Positions 16,176 through 23,046 of a stretch of DNA of 64,000 bases are shown here, piece by piece (position 1 is the stretch's first letter; every line of letters starts with the position of its first letter). The position numbers and the translations under genes are program-made. The notes beneath the pieces were generated by a model. That model was not told the DNA's origin. It made no database searches and saw only the letters and a program-made list of their open reading frames with translations. Source of the stretch: JAXLXE01 sp046328115 (GTDB taxonomy: Bacteria > Chloroflexota > UBA6077 > JACCZL01); contig JAXLXE010000001.1 of the NCBI GenBank assembly GCA_046328115.1, positions 1,116,001-1,180,000 of the forward strand. Reading direction: 5' to 3'.

Positions 16176-17466
16176 GCGTACCAGACCGTACGGCGGATAC
16201 CTGATAGCGTTTGAGGGGCCGGAAGGCGCTGGACGCCGAGAGGCGCTCGCGGTGGCACGCGGCGCTCTGCAGTCACGGGGCAAGGAAGTGGTGGTGACCC
16301 GGCCAATGGGCGCTACGCTGGCCGGCGAGATCTACCGAAATGCCGCGCCGCTCGCGGAGCTTTCGCCGCGGACCCTGGTCCTGGTGGCCGCCAGCGACAT
16401 GGCAGAGCGGCTGGAGTGGGAGATACTGCCCGCGCTCAATGCCGGCAAGATCGTGCTTGCGGACCGTTACGTGTTTCGGATCGCCGAAGGTATTGCGCGT
16501 GATCTGGACCCAGACTGGCTCGAGGTGCTGGACGGTTTCGCGCCGCCCCCGGATCTGATCTTCCATCTGCGAGGAGACCCGGCGGAGCTCTCGCGGAAGC
16601 TGGATCTGACCACGCTGGACCTCTACGAGGCCGGCATGGATCTGGGCCTGACAAGAGACGTGCCGTTCAGCTATCAGCTCTACCAGGAGCGGCTGCTGGA
16701 GGCGTACGCGGATTGGTCAGCCGCCCGCGGGATAGACCTCATCAGCCCAGAGTCCATCTCAGACGTGGTCCCCCATATCGAGCAGCTTCTCTCGCTCGAG
16801 AGCGGCGAAGTGAACATCCGTCACCACGGCGTGATGCAGCTTCTGAACAAGACCTATCACGATCCGCCGCACGCGCTGCAGCTCGGAAACCTGGCGCTGC
16901 AGCTCTTCCACCAGCTTCGACCGCTGCACCAGCTCAAGCCGCAGGCCGCCGAGCTTCTTGAGTTCGGCGTGCTGCTCCAGAACATCGGCGAGCAGAGCGG
17001 CGAAGAGCGCGATCGGCACATCAGGACCGCGCGGATGATCCGCGAGAGCGCGCTTGAAGGCTTCAGCGGTGATGAGTTGAACGTGATCGGCGTGATCGCG
17101 GCCGCTCACTTGATCCAGCATCGACGCGAGCTAGATGCCTGGCTCGATACGGTTCCAGCAGAGTGGCGTGAGTCCGTGCGCAAGCTGGCGCCCATCGCCC
17201 GCATCGTAGACGGCATGGACGTCGGCAGGGAGCATACCGTCCGCTGGGTGGAGGCAATTAACTACGAACCGGGCAAGCTGCTGCTGCGGATGCAGAGCCG
17301 GACCAAGGCGCGAACCGAGGTGAAAGCCACCCGTGAGCGCGCCCACCTGCTTGAGCGAATCTACGGCGTTGAGGTGGAGGTGGTCGCGGAGCGGCAGGGT
17401 CCGCCGCCGGCTAGCGCCGACCTCAAACCACGCGAATACTGGCTGTCTGCCACGGCCGTTGAGTGA
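16168..17466 (+). CDS. Degenerate thymidylate-kinase-like domain fused to Ppx/GppA-like HD domain
   Basis: A 432-residue fusion starting at GTG 16168, overlapping the upstream stop. The N-terminal ~210 residues are a paralogue of the preceding kinase, but the P-loop reads GPEGAGRR (17-24): Walker Lys and Ser/Thr are both Arg, so ATP phosphotransfer is unlikely. LADRYVF is retained. Residues ~222-415 resemble the HD-type helical domain at the C-terminus of exopolyphosphatase/GppA proteins (LALQLFHQLRPLHQL, then LLQNIGE). In that family the last motif is LLHDIG; here His-Asp is Gln271-Asn272, so the metal site is broken, although HIRTARMI keeps a histidine. It may be a regulatory pseudo-enzyme partner of the active kinase. 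The assignment rests on pattern recognition. Confidence 0.75.
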   Translation: MAERTRPYGGYLIAFEGPEGAGRREALAVARGALQSRGKEVVVTRPMGATLAGEIYRNAAPLAELSPRTLVLVAASDMAERLEWEILPALNAGKIVLADRYVFRIAEGIARDLDPDWLEVLDGFAPPPDLIFHLRGDPAELSRKLDLTTLDLYEAGMDLGLTRDVPFSYQLYQERLLEAYADWSAARGIDLISPESISDVVPHIEQLLSLESGEVNIRHHGVMQLLNKTYHDPPHALQLGNLALQLFHQLRPLHQLKPQAAELLEFGVLLQNIGEQSGEERDRHIRTARMIRESALEGFSGDELNVIGVIAAAHLIQHRRELDAWLDTVPAEWRESVRKLAPIARIVDGMDVGREHTVRWVEAINYEPGKLLLRMQSRTKARTEVKATRERAHLLERIYGVEVEVVAERQGPPPASADLKPREYWLSATAVE

Positions 17467-17502
17467 CCGGGCCAGGCCGTACGGGGAGACCCAGGAAACA
17501 AC

Positions 17503-17703
17503 ATGTCTAAGCGCGAAGAGCAGCATTTCAACCTCATTGCCGCCCGGCACGACCAGCTTGAGGACGTGGAGACGTTCGAACGCTACCGCCAGGCCGTGGA
17601 GGGGCACGAGGAGTTTGTGGCGATCTGGAGCGATCTCAAGTCGCGTGCAGAGGACGCGGTTACCATGATCCGCAGACAGATCAGGGAGATGGTAGGCTCG
17701 TAG
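17503..17703 (+). CDS. Small charged helical protein in CYTH operon
   Basis: A 66-residue protein with ATG at 17503, 36 bp after the pseudo-kinase stop and 30 bp before the CYTH start. It is rich in Glu, Arg and Gln with heptad-like spacing (HDQLEDVETFERYRQAVEGH, then SDLKSRAEDAVTMIRRQIRE), so predicted to be two helices or a coiled coil. No family recognised and no signal or TM segment. The conserved spacing and strand suggest it is a real member of the operon, perhaps an adaptor; that is inference only. Confidence 0.6.
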   Translation: MSKREEQHFNLIAARHDQLEDVETFERYRQAVEGHEEFVAIWSDLKSRAEDAVTMIRRQIREMVGS

Positions 17704-17733
17704 CGGTCCACGGACCGCCGCCGCTGCCAGGCG

Positions 17734-18444
17734 ATGCCCGCAGTCCCACATCTGACAGACACCGAGGAGATCGAGTACAAGCTCGCGGCGGTGGGCCCTG
17801 ATCCCCGCGCCACGCTGGATCGCATCGCCGCGCTGGAGATGCTCGGTGGGTACGCCATCGGTCCAGTGATGCCGCACCAGATCCACGACATCTACTTCGA
17901 CACGCCAGAACGGGGCCTGGGCGATCTTCGGCTGAGCTTACGCCTGCGCACGCAAGATGGCCACACGCGCTTCACGGCCAAGGGCAGCCTGGGCTCGCAG
18001 AACGGGCTGTTTCGACGGCAGGAGCTAGAGTTACCAGCCGCCTGGGACAACTGGTGCCAGGTGCGGGACGCGCTCAACGGCGCCGGCGCGGCGCTGACCG
18101 TTGCGAACGATCAACACGGCGGACCCCGCGACTGGATAGTGCGAGCCGGCCTCCAGGTCACGCAGGATCGCGAGACCCACCGTCGAGCAAGAAACGTTTT
18201 GGTGGGGGACGTTCCGGCCGCGGAGCTGGCCATCGACGCGACCACCTATCATCTCGGTCCGCGCACGGTGGAGTACCGTGAGATCGAGATAGAACAGCTT
18301 CCCGGGAGCGCTATCGACGCGCGTGCCCTGGGAGAGCTGCTGCAGTTGCTGTTCCCTGGCGAGCTTGAGCCCGCCACGATGGGCAAGTACAGCCGCGGGC
18401 TCAAGCTGAGCGCCCAGGAGCAGGCCGCGGGCGAGTCTCGGTAG
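17734..18444 (+). CDS. CYTH-domain protein (triphosphate tunnel metalloenzyme)
   Basis: A 236-residue protein from ATG 17734. The CYTH signature ExExK is present as EIEYK (residues 12-16), followed by alternating charged strands expected for the eight-stranded tunnel (DIYFDTPE, LRLSLRLRT, RFTAKGS, FRRQELELP, YREIEIEQLP) and a C-terminal KYSRGL. CYTH/TTM enzymes bind triphosphate chains and act as thiamine triphosphatases, class IV adenylate cyclases, tripolyphosphatases or, in the VTC branch, polyphosphate polymerases. There is no attached CHAD domain, which most bacterial CYTH proteins of this size range have nearby. Last gene of the block; the neighbouring DUF4956 favours polyphosphate or triphosphate chemistry (inference). 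Confidence 0.87.
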   Translation: MPAVPHLTDTEEIEYKLAAVGPDPRATLDRIAALEMLGGYAIGPVMPHQIHDIYFDTPERGLGDLRLSLRLRTQDGHTRFTAKGSLGSQNGLFRRQELELPAAWDNWCQVRDALNGAGAALTVANDQHGGPRDWIVRAGLQVTQDRETHRRARNVLVGDVPAAELAIDATTYHLGPRTVEYREIEIEQLPGSAIDARALGELLQLLFPGELEPATMGKYSRGLKLSAQEQAAGESR

Positions 18445-18510
18445 AGGTCTCCCGGGCAGGGTCCCAGTGGCCGGGCTGGCACGGAGAGGGCAACGTCGCC
18501 TATCGCGCGC

Positions 18511-19827
18511 TCAGGACCGGATGCCGAGGAGCGGCCACTCCGTGACGGGGTACCGGAGCCGCCCGTTCCGTGTATCGCCCGGATACACCGGGACCAGGGC
18601 GCCGCGCTGAACCTGGAGCACAGTGGATGTTCCGGCGACGTTTCGGCCCGCCTGATCCCAGGCCATCCTCCCCCAGAAGGTCGTCACATCCAGCGAGCCA
18701 ATCGCGGCGCGCACAGCACCTGGATCGTCACTCCCGGCCGCCTCAACTCCGAGCTGTAAGACCAGTCCCGCGGCCGCCGAGGCCGCGGCACGCGCCGTTG
18801 GCCAGACGCCGTACTGCTCGCGATAGGCATTGGAGAAGGTGCCGCCTGCTTGCGGGAACGCGGGCTCAGCGGCAGGCTCTGGCGCCCACCAAGCCAGCGA
18901 AGCCACACCCTCCGCGCCCGCGGGCAGGCCATCGCCGGCGACCAATTCTCCGCCGGGGCGCGCGGCCAGCACGCGTAGCTGCGCGGAGAACCTCAGCTCC
19001 GCACACGCCTGATACGCCAGTTTCAGATCATCGCGCTCTACCAGCAGCAGCACGGAACGTGGTCGACGGCCGGCGAGCCGATCAAGCGCGGGCGCCAGGT
19101 CCGAGCTGCCGGGAGCGAAGCGCTCCACCGCGACGTCACCAAGACCAGACTCCTGCGCCTTTCTCGCGAAGCCATCAACGGCAGCATCGAAAAAAGCGCC
19201 CGTTGCGGCAAGCATCGCGCATGGTCGGGGCCGTGGGTCCAGGCGGGCGGAGAGATCCGCGAGCGACACGGCAAACCGGTCGTCCGTGGGGAGCACGGAG
19301 ACCAACCCCTGGAGTCCGCGAGAGTACAACTGGGGCTCGGAGCAGTCTGGCGCAACCAGAAGCGCACCGTGCCGCTCACCCGCGATCGCCGTGGCGGTGG
19401 TCAGCGCTCCGGCGTGCGGTCCCACCATCAATCCCACACCCTGCTCCCGGACCAGACGATCGGTCGCGCGCACGCCTGCCAGCGGCTCGCTCTCATCGTC
19501 GCGCAGGTGTAGGCGAACCCGCCGTGCCGTACCGCCAACGCGCACGCCCCCACTGCCGTTCGCAACAGTGCTCCATAACTCGATCCCGCGGCGCAGCGCA
19601 GCACCCTCGCGCGAGAACCGTCCAGATTGGCTCAGGATGGCGCCAACCTCCAGCAGCGGCTCGGGGCCGATGGCTGGGGTCACCGTCGAAACGGGCGCCT
19701 CGCCCGGCGCCGCCGATCGGCCGCAGGCCGCGACCAGCCCGCTCGCGGTCATCGCCAGCAACGCCAGCACCCGTCGGCGCGGGATCGCCACGCTTCGCTT
19801 CGCCTCCTGCCCGAGTGACCGCGGCAC
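18511..19827 (-). CDS. Amino-acid-type ABC transporter substrate-binding lipoprotein
   Basis: A 438-residue protein from GTG 19827. The N-terminus has IPRRRVLALLAM followed by a lipobox-like LVAAC, so it is an exported lipoprotein; the double Arg makes Tat export possible. The mature part is a type I periplasmic-binding fold of the Leu/Ile/Val (LivJ) class: LLEVGAILSQSGRFSREGAALRRG at the start, IELW, RATDRLVREQGVGLMVGPHAG, and ARAAASAAAGLVLQL near the end. It probably senses or delivers an amino acid or related ligand. No permease or ATPase gene is adjacent, so it is an orphan or works with components elsewhere. It is convergent with the CYTH operon. Confidence 0.82.
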   Translation of the reverse strand: MPRSLGQEAKRSVAIPRRRVLALLAMTASGLVAACGRSAAPGEAPVSTVTPAIGPEPLLEVGAILSQSGRFSREGAALRRGIELWSTVANGSGGVRVGGTARRVRLHLRDDESEPLAGVRATDRLVREQGVGLMVGPHAGALTTATAIAGERHGALLVAPDCSEPQLYSRGLQGLVSVLPTDDRFAVSLADLSARLDPRPRPCAMLAATGAFFDAAVDGFARKAQESGLGDVAVERFAPGSSDLAPALDRLAGRRPRSVLLLVERDDLKLAYQACAELRFSAQLRVLAARPGGELVAGDGLPAGAEGVASLAWWAPEPAAEPAFPQAGGTFSNAYREQYGVWPTARAAASAAAGLVLQLGVEAAGSDDPGAVRAAIGSLDVTTFWGRMAWDQAGRNVAGTSTVLQVQRGALVPVYPGDTRNGRLRYPVTEWPLLGIRS

Positions 19828-19894
19828 TACCCTGATGATGCTGAGACCTCCGTGAGCGCCCCCTCTCCGAGTGGCAGGCCCGGCGTGGCAACGG

Positions 19895-19903
19895 ATCGTA
19901 ACA
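19895..19903 (-). promoter_or_regulatory. Putative extended -10 promoter with adjacent TGTGA direct repeats
   Basis: On the minus strand TGT plus TACGAT lies about 70 bases before the substrate-binding lipoprotein start. Immediately upstream in the transcription direction are two direct repeats of cgctgtga (19905-19921 on the plus strand), spaced 10 bp. TGTGA is a CRP-type half-site, but the repeats are direct rather than inverted. Nothing else is visible in the 244-bp gap 19828-20071. Confidence 0.3.
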
Positions 19904-20071
19904 CGCTGTGATTCGCTGTGAGCGCATCGTAATTGCCGATGGCCCGTGGCGCCGAGGCCGGTGGGCTACGGTGTGTGCGTCGAGGGCGCGGGCAAAGTTC
20001 TGTCAAGGCAGCGCGCGCAAACAGGCGGCCGCCGCCTCCATCGGCAGTTCGCATTGAGGTAACTCCGTCAA

Positions 20072-20563
20072 GTGTTCGTCGCGGTTTCGCGCTGTTGGGA
20101 CTCCATCGCCCGTTCGTTCACGTCCGCCAAGTCCCCCGTCCACTGGCCCTCAGCCATCCTTGGCCTGGTCCTCGCCGTCGTCGTCGTCGTGGCGGTGGCC
20201 TGGCTCGCCGCGGCCCGCCGGCCAAGCGCCGCCTACGCGACGACGCTGCAGTCGGAGCCGGTCGCCACGCCAATCGCAGTCCCCACCCCAATCCCTCAGC
20301 CTGCCGTCGTCCAACCACCAGCGCCTGCGCCGGAGCGGGTCAAGGTCGCCAACACCCGGGGTATGGGCGCGAATCTGCGCGCTGCGCCGGGCGAGCGCGC
20401 CACACGGGTAAAGACCGCCAACGAAGGCACGATCCTCGAGATCGTGGGGCCCGACCAACGACTGGACGGCGGCACCTGGCGGAATGTGCGAGATTCGGCA
20501 GGTGCGACCGGCTGGATCATTGGCACGCTGCTCACGCCGGCCGGGGACATCGCGCAGCGATAG
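20072..20563 (+). CDS. Membrane-anchored SH3b-domain protein
   Basis: A 163-residue protein from GTG 20072 with GAGGT upstream. It has a TM helix at about residues 27-47 (ILGLVLAVVVVVAVAWLAA), a Pro/Val linker and a single bacterial SH3 domain (VANTRGMGANLRAAPG...WRNVRDSAGATGWIIGTLL). The SH3b domain would be outside the cell. Such domains often bind peptidoglycan or are spacers in surface proteins. It is closely similar in pattern to the double-SH3b protein at 58865 and to the tail of the glycoside hydrolase at 57192. It is the first of a run of plus-strand genes. Role unknown beyond surface location. Confidence 0.75.
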   Translation: MFVAVSRCWDSIARSFTSAKSPVHWPSAILGLVLAVVVVVAVAWLAAARRPSAAYATTLQSEPVATPIAVPTPIPQPAVVQPPAPAPERVKVANTRGMGANLRAAPGERATRVKTANEGTILEIVGPDQRLDGGTWRNVRDSAGATGWIIGTLLTPAGDIAQR

Positions 20564-20610
20564 CGGCAGGTCCGCACGGCGGCGAATGTAACAGAGTCGG
20601 TCGGACCGAA

Positions 20611-20619
20611 TGCTAGACT
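20611..20619 (+). promoter_or_regulatory. Putative extended -10 promoter for MBL-fold gene
   Basis: TGC plus TAGACT lies 37 bases upstream of GTG 20656. No clear -35 hexamer. Confidence 0.4.
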
Positions 20620-20655
20620 TGGACAGTTAGCGCCAGTCTAATCGGAGTCCGCTCT

Positions 20656-21303
20656 GTGGATATCACCTGGTACGGGAAGTCGTGCATACGCCTGCGTGGT
20701 CGGGACGTGACCATCATCGCGGACCCCTACGATCGCACTGCGGGCTACGCGCCCCTGAAGCTCACCGGAGACGCCGTGTCCGTCTCAGACGTTCACCCGC
20801 ACCGCTCTGCCGTAGAATCGGTGACTGGCGAGCGCAAGCCCAGGGTGATCGACGGCCCGGGCGAGTATGAGATCGCGGGCGCCATGATCTCCGGCGTTGC
20901 CACCTATCGAGATGCGCAGAAGGGCCAGGCGCGTGGCAAGAACACCGCCTTCCTCTTCACGGTTGATGACGTCACCGTCTGCCACCTGGGCGCGATCGGC
21001 CACACCTTGAACGCGGAACAGATAGATGCGTTGAAGGACGCGGATGTGCTGCTCATCCCCGTCGGCGGGGAGGGCATGATTGACGCCGGGCAGGCCGTCG
21101 AGGTCGTGAGCCAGCTCGAGCCCAAGATCGTCATCCCGATCGAGCACAGCGCTCCGGACTCAGTGGCGGCCGTCATCGAGAAGTTCTGCAAGGACCTCGC
21201 GGCCACCGAAGTCGCACCGGTGCCCCGTCTCCAGGTGACTCGCTCCTCGCTGCCGGAGGAGACCCAGGTGGTGCTGCTTGCAGCTCCTGAGCCACGTCGC
21301 TGA
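20656..21303 (+). CDS. Metallo-beta-lactamase-fold protein with altered metal motif
   Basis: A 215-residue protein beginning DITWYGKSCIRL, the standard opening of the UPF0173/YtkL-like MBL-fold hydrolases (HxxH-poor subgroup Lactamase_B_3). The later motifs are kept (IDGPGEYEIAG, CHLGAIGHTL, DVLLIPVGG, IVIPIEHS). The first metal motif, normally SHxHxDH, reads SDVHPHRS here, so at least two metal ligands are missing or shifted. It may bind one metal, a different metal, or have lost hydrolase activity. Soluble, no signal peptide. Some homologues in this branch also have altered motifs (my recollection of the family, not verified). A short frame and an SGNH lipoprotein gene follow. Confidence 0.8.
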   Translation: MDITWYGKSCIRLRGRDVTIIADPYDRTAGYAPLKLTGDAVSVSDVHPHRSAVESVTGERKPRVIDGPGEYEIAGAMISGVATYRDAQKGQARGKNTAFLFTVDDVTVCHLGAIGHTLNAEQIDALKDADVLLIPVGGEGMIDAGQAVEVVSQLEPKIVIPIEHSAPDSVAAVIEKFCKDLAATEVAPVPRLQVTRSSLPEETQVVLLAAPEPRR

Positions 21304-21400
21304 GCTAGGCCGACACGCCGCCGTCCGCGCCGCCTGGCGCGGACTCAGCTTTGTGCTCGGCGATTCATTGGAGCCGCTGGCGTCACTGGAGGAGACGTCC

Positions 21401-21517
21401 ATGAATCTGGAGCGCTCAGACGACGCCTATTTCCAGGCGTTCCGGGAGCGCTGCATGACGTGGGTGTATGCGGACGACCCGCGCCAGGCGCTCGATCACC
21501 AGGTCACCATCGCCTAG
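21401..21517 (+). CDS. Possible 38-residue small protein
   Basis: ATG 21401 is preceded by GGAGGAG at ideal spacing, giving a 38-residue charged peptide (LERSDDAYFQAFRERCMTW in the first half). The frame also extends upstream to TTG 21278, where it overlaps the MBL-fold gene, without a comparable ribosome-binding site. No family recognised; the strong ribosome-binding site and the 18-bp gap to the next gene are the only support. Confidence 0.4.
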   Translation: MNLERSDDAYFQAFRERCMTWVYADDPRQALDHQVTIA

Positions 21518-21535
21518 GATCGGGGCGAGGACAGC

Positions 21536-22282
21536 GTGCGGGCAGCTCGCGGCGGGATCCCGATGGCGCACGTCCGGTGGAGCGGGCTCGTGCTGCTCGC
21601 CCTCAGCATGTTCGTTGCGGCCTGTGGCCCGTCAACGATCACGCCGCCCGATCCGCCGATTGCCTACGTGGCGATAGGCGCGTCGGACAGCGTGGGCGTG
21701 GGAGCGGACAATCCCGAGACCCAGGGATGGGTGCCCGTCTTACATAGCAAGCTGCCCACCGGCAGCACACTCACCAACCTGGGTGTCAGCGGCGCGCTGA
21801 CGCAGCAAGCGCTAAACCAGCAGCTCCCCGTTGCCAGATCCTTGAGCCCGCGCCTGGTGACGGTCTGGCTGGCGGTAAACGACCTGAATGCACGCGTGCC
21901 CGCCGCGGCGTACGAGGAGGCGCTCGCGACCATCTTGCGGTCGCTCCGAGAACAGCCGGCCGTGATGGTGCTGGTGGGAAACATCCCCAACATCGCCGAT
22001 CTGCCCGTCTACCAGCGCGTGGATCGGAGTCGGCTCCAGCAGGAGACCGTCCGCTGGAACGAGGTCATCGGGCGGCTGACTGCCGCGCACGGCGCGACCC
22101 TGGTAGACCTGGGCCAGGCCTGGGGTGGTCTGGCGGAGCATCCGGAATTCGTGGGTCGGGATGGGTTTCATCCCAGCACAGCGGGCCATGCCCGCCTCGC
22201 TGACGCGTTCTACCAGGCGTACCTGCGGGCGAAGGCCGCGCCCTCCCAGCACGCCGCTCTCACACTCGGAGCTTCGCGCTGA
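21536..22282 (+). CDS. SGNH/GDSL-family lipoprotein hydrolase
   Basis: A 248-residue protein. GTG 21536 has GCGAGGA upstream; ATG 21563 is an alternative that still leaves a signal peptide. The lipobox LSMFVAAC gives a lipid-anchored protein. SGNH blocks are visible: AIGASDSVGVGA (block I, Ser nucleophile), NLGVSGA (Gly block), VNDLN (Asn block) and DGFHPS (Asp-His). It should hydrolyse an ester or acyl group outside the membrane, for example on lysophospholipid, arylester or an acetylated surface glycan. The ABC exporter genes follow at once, so they may be co-transcribed. Substrate not deducible. Confidence 0.84.
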   Translation: MRAARGGIPMAHVRWSGLVLLALSMFVAACGPSTITPPDPPIAYVAIGASDSVGVGADNPETQGWVPVLHSKLPTGSTLTNLGVSGALTQQALNQQLPVARSLSPRLVTVWLAVNDLNARVPAAAYEEALATILRSLREQPAVMVLVGNIPNIADLPVYQRVDRSRLQQETVRWNEVIGRLTAAHGATLVDLGQAWGGLAEHPEFVGRDGFHPSTAGHARLADAFYQAYLRAKAAPSQHAALTLGASR

Positions 22283-22311
22283 GCAGCGCCAGCGCGGCGC
22301 TCACCCCCGCC

Positions 22312-23040
22312 GTGGTCGCGCGCGCCGTGGTGAAGTCGTACGCGCTGGGCGACGCGCGCGTGCAGGCGCTCCGCGGCGTGGACGTGACCGTGGCGCGGGG
22401 AGAGATCGTGGCAATCATGGGTCCCAGCGGCTGCGGCAAGACCACGCTGCTGCAGTGCCTTTCCGGACTGGATGACCCGGACGGCGGCGAGATCTGGATC
22501 GGCGGGCAGCCGCTGGCCGGCATGTCGGACAACGAGAGGTCGCGCCTGCGGGCGCAGCACACGGGGTTCATCTTCCAGTCGTACAACCTGCTGGGCGTGC
22601 TCACGGCGCTGGAGAACGTGGAGATGCCGCTGCTGCTGGCGGGCATCCGCGGTCGACAGGCACGGCAGCGCGCCACCGCGGCGTTGGCCCGCGTAGGCCT
22701 GGGGGATCGCACGCACCACAGGCCTCTTGAGCTGTCTGGCGGGCAGCAGCAGCGTGTCGCCATCGCGAGGGCACTTGTCAACGAGCCGGCCGTGGTGTGG
22801 GCCGACGAGCCCACTGGCAATCTCGACTCATCCTCCGCCGAGGCCATTCTGAGCCTGCTGGATGCGCTCAACCGCGAACGATCGCTCAGCCTGGTCATCG
22901 TCACGCACGATCCTGCTGTGGCCGAGCGAAGCCACCGGGTGCTCCATATGGCGGACGGTCTGATCGTGCGCGAGCACGTGCCGGCGGCGAGACACCACGA
23001 GGCCAACGGCGCCGCGCTGACTGCGCCATCCCGCTCCTGA
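22312..23040 (+). CDS. ABC exporter ATP-binding protein, LolD/MacB type
   Basis: A 242-residue ATPase from GTG 22312. It has Walker A GPSGCGKTT, a Q-loop in FIFQSYNLLG, signature LSGGQQQRVAIARAL, Walker B AVVWADEPTGNLD and the H-loop VTHDP. The LALLVLTALENVEMPLLLAG-like central stretch and the TGNLDSSS ending place it in the LolD/MacB/FtsE-like subgroup. It energises the FtsX-domain permease encoded 6 bp downstream. These systems are mechanotransmitters: they move lipoproteins, peptides or antibiotics, or regulate cell-wall enzymes. The upstream SGNH lipoprotein could be a client (inference). Confidence 0.93.
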   Translation: MVARAVVKSYALGDARVQALRGVDVTVARGEIVAIMGPSGCGKTTLLQCLSGLDDPDGGEIWIGGQPLAGMSDNERSRLRAQHTGFIFQSYNLLGVLTALENVEMPLLLAGIRGRQARQRATAALARVGLGDRTHHRPLELSGGQQQRVAIARALVNEPAVVWADEPTGNLDSSSAEAILSLLDALNRERSLSLVIVTHDPAVAERSHRVLHMADGLIVREHVPAARHHEANGAALTAPSRS

Positions 23041-23046
23041 CGGCTG

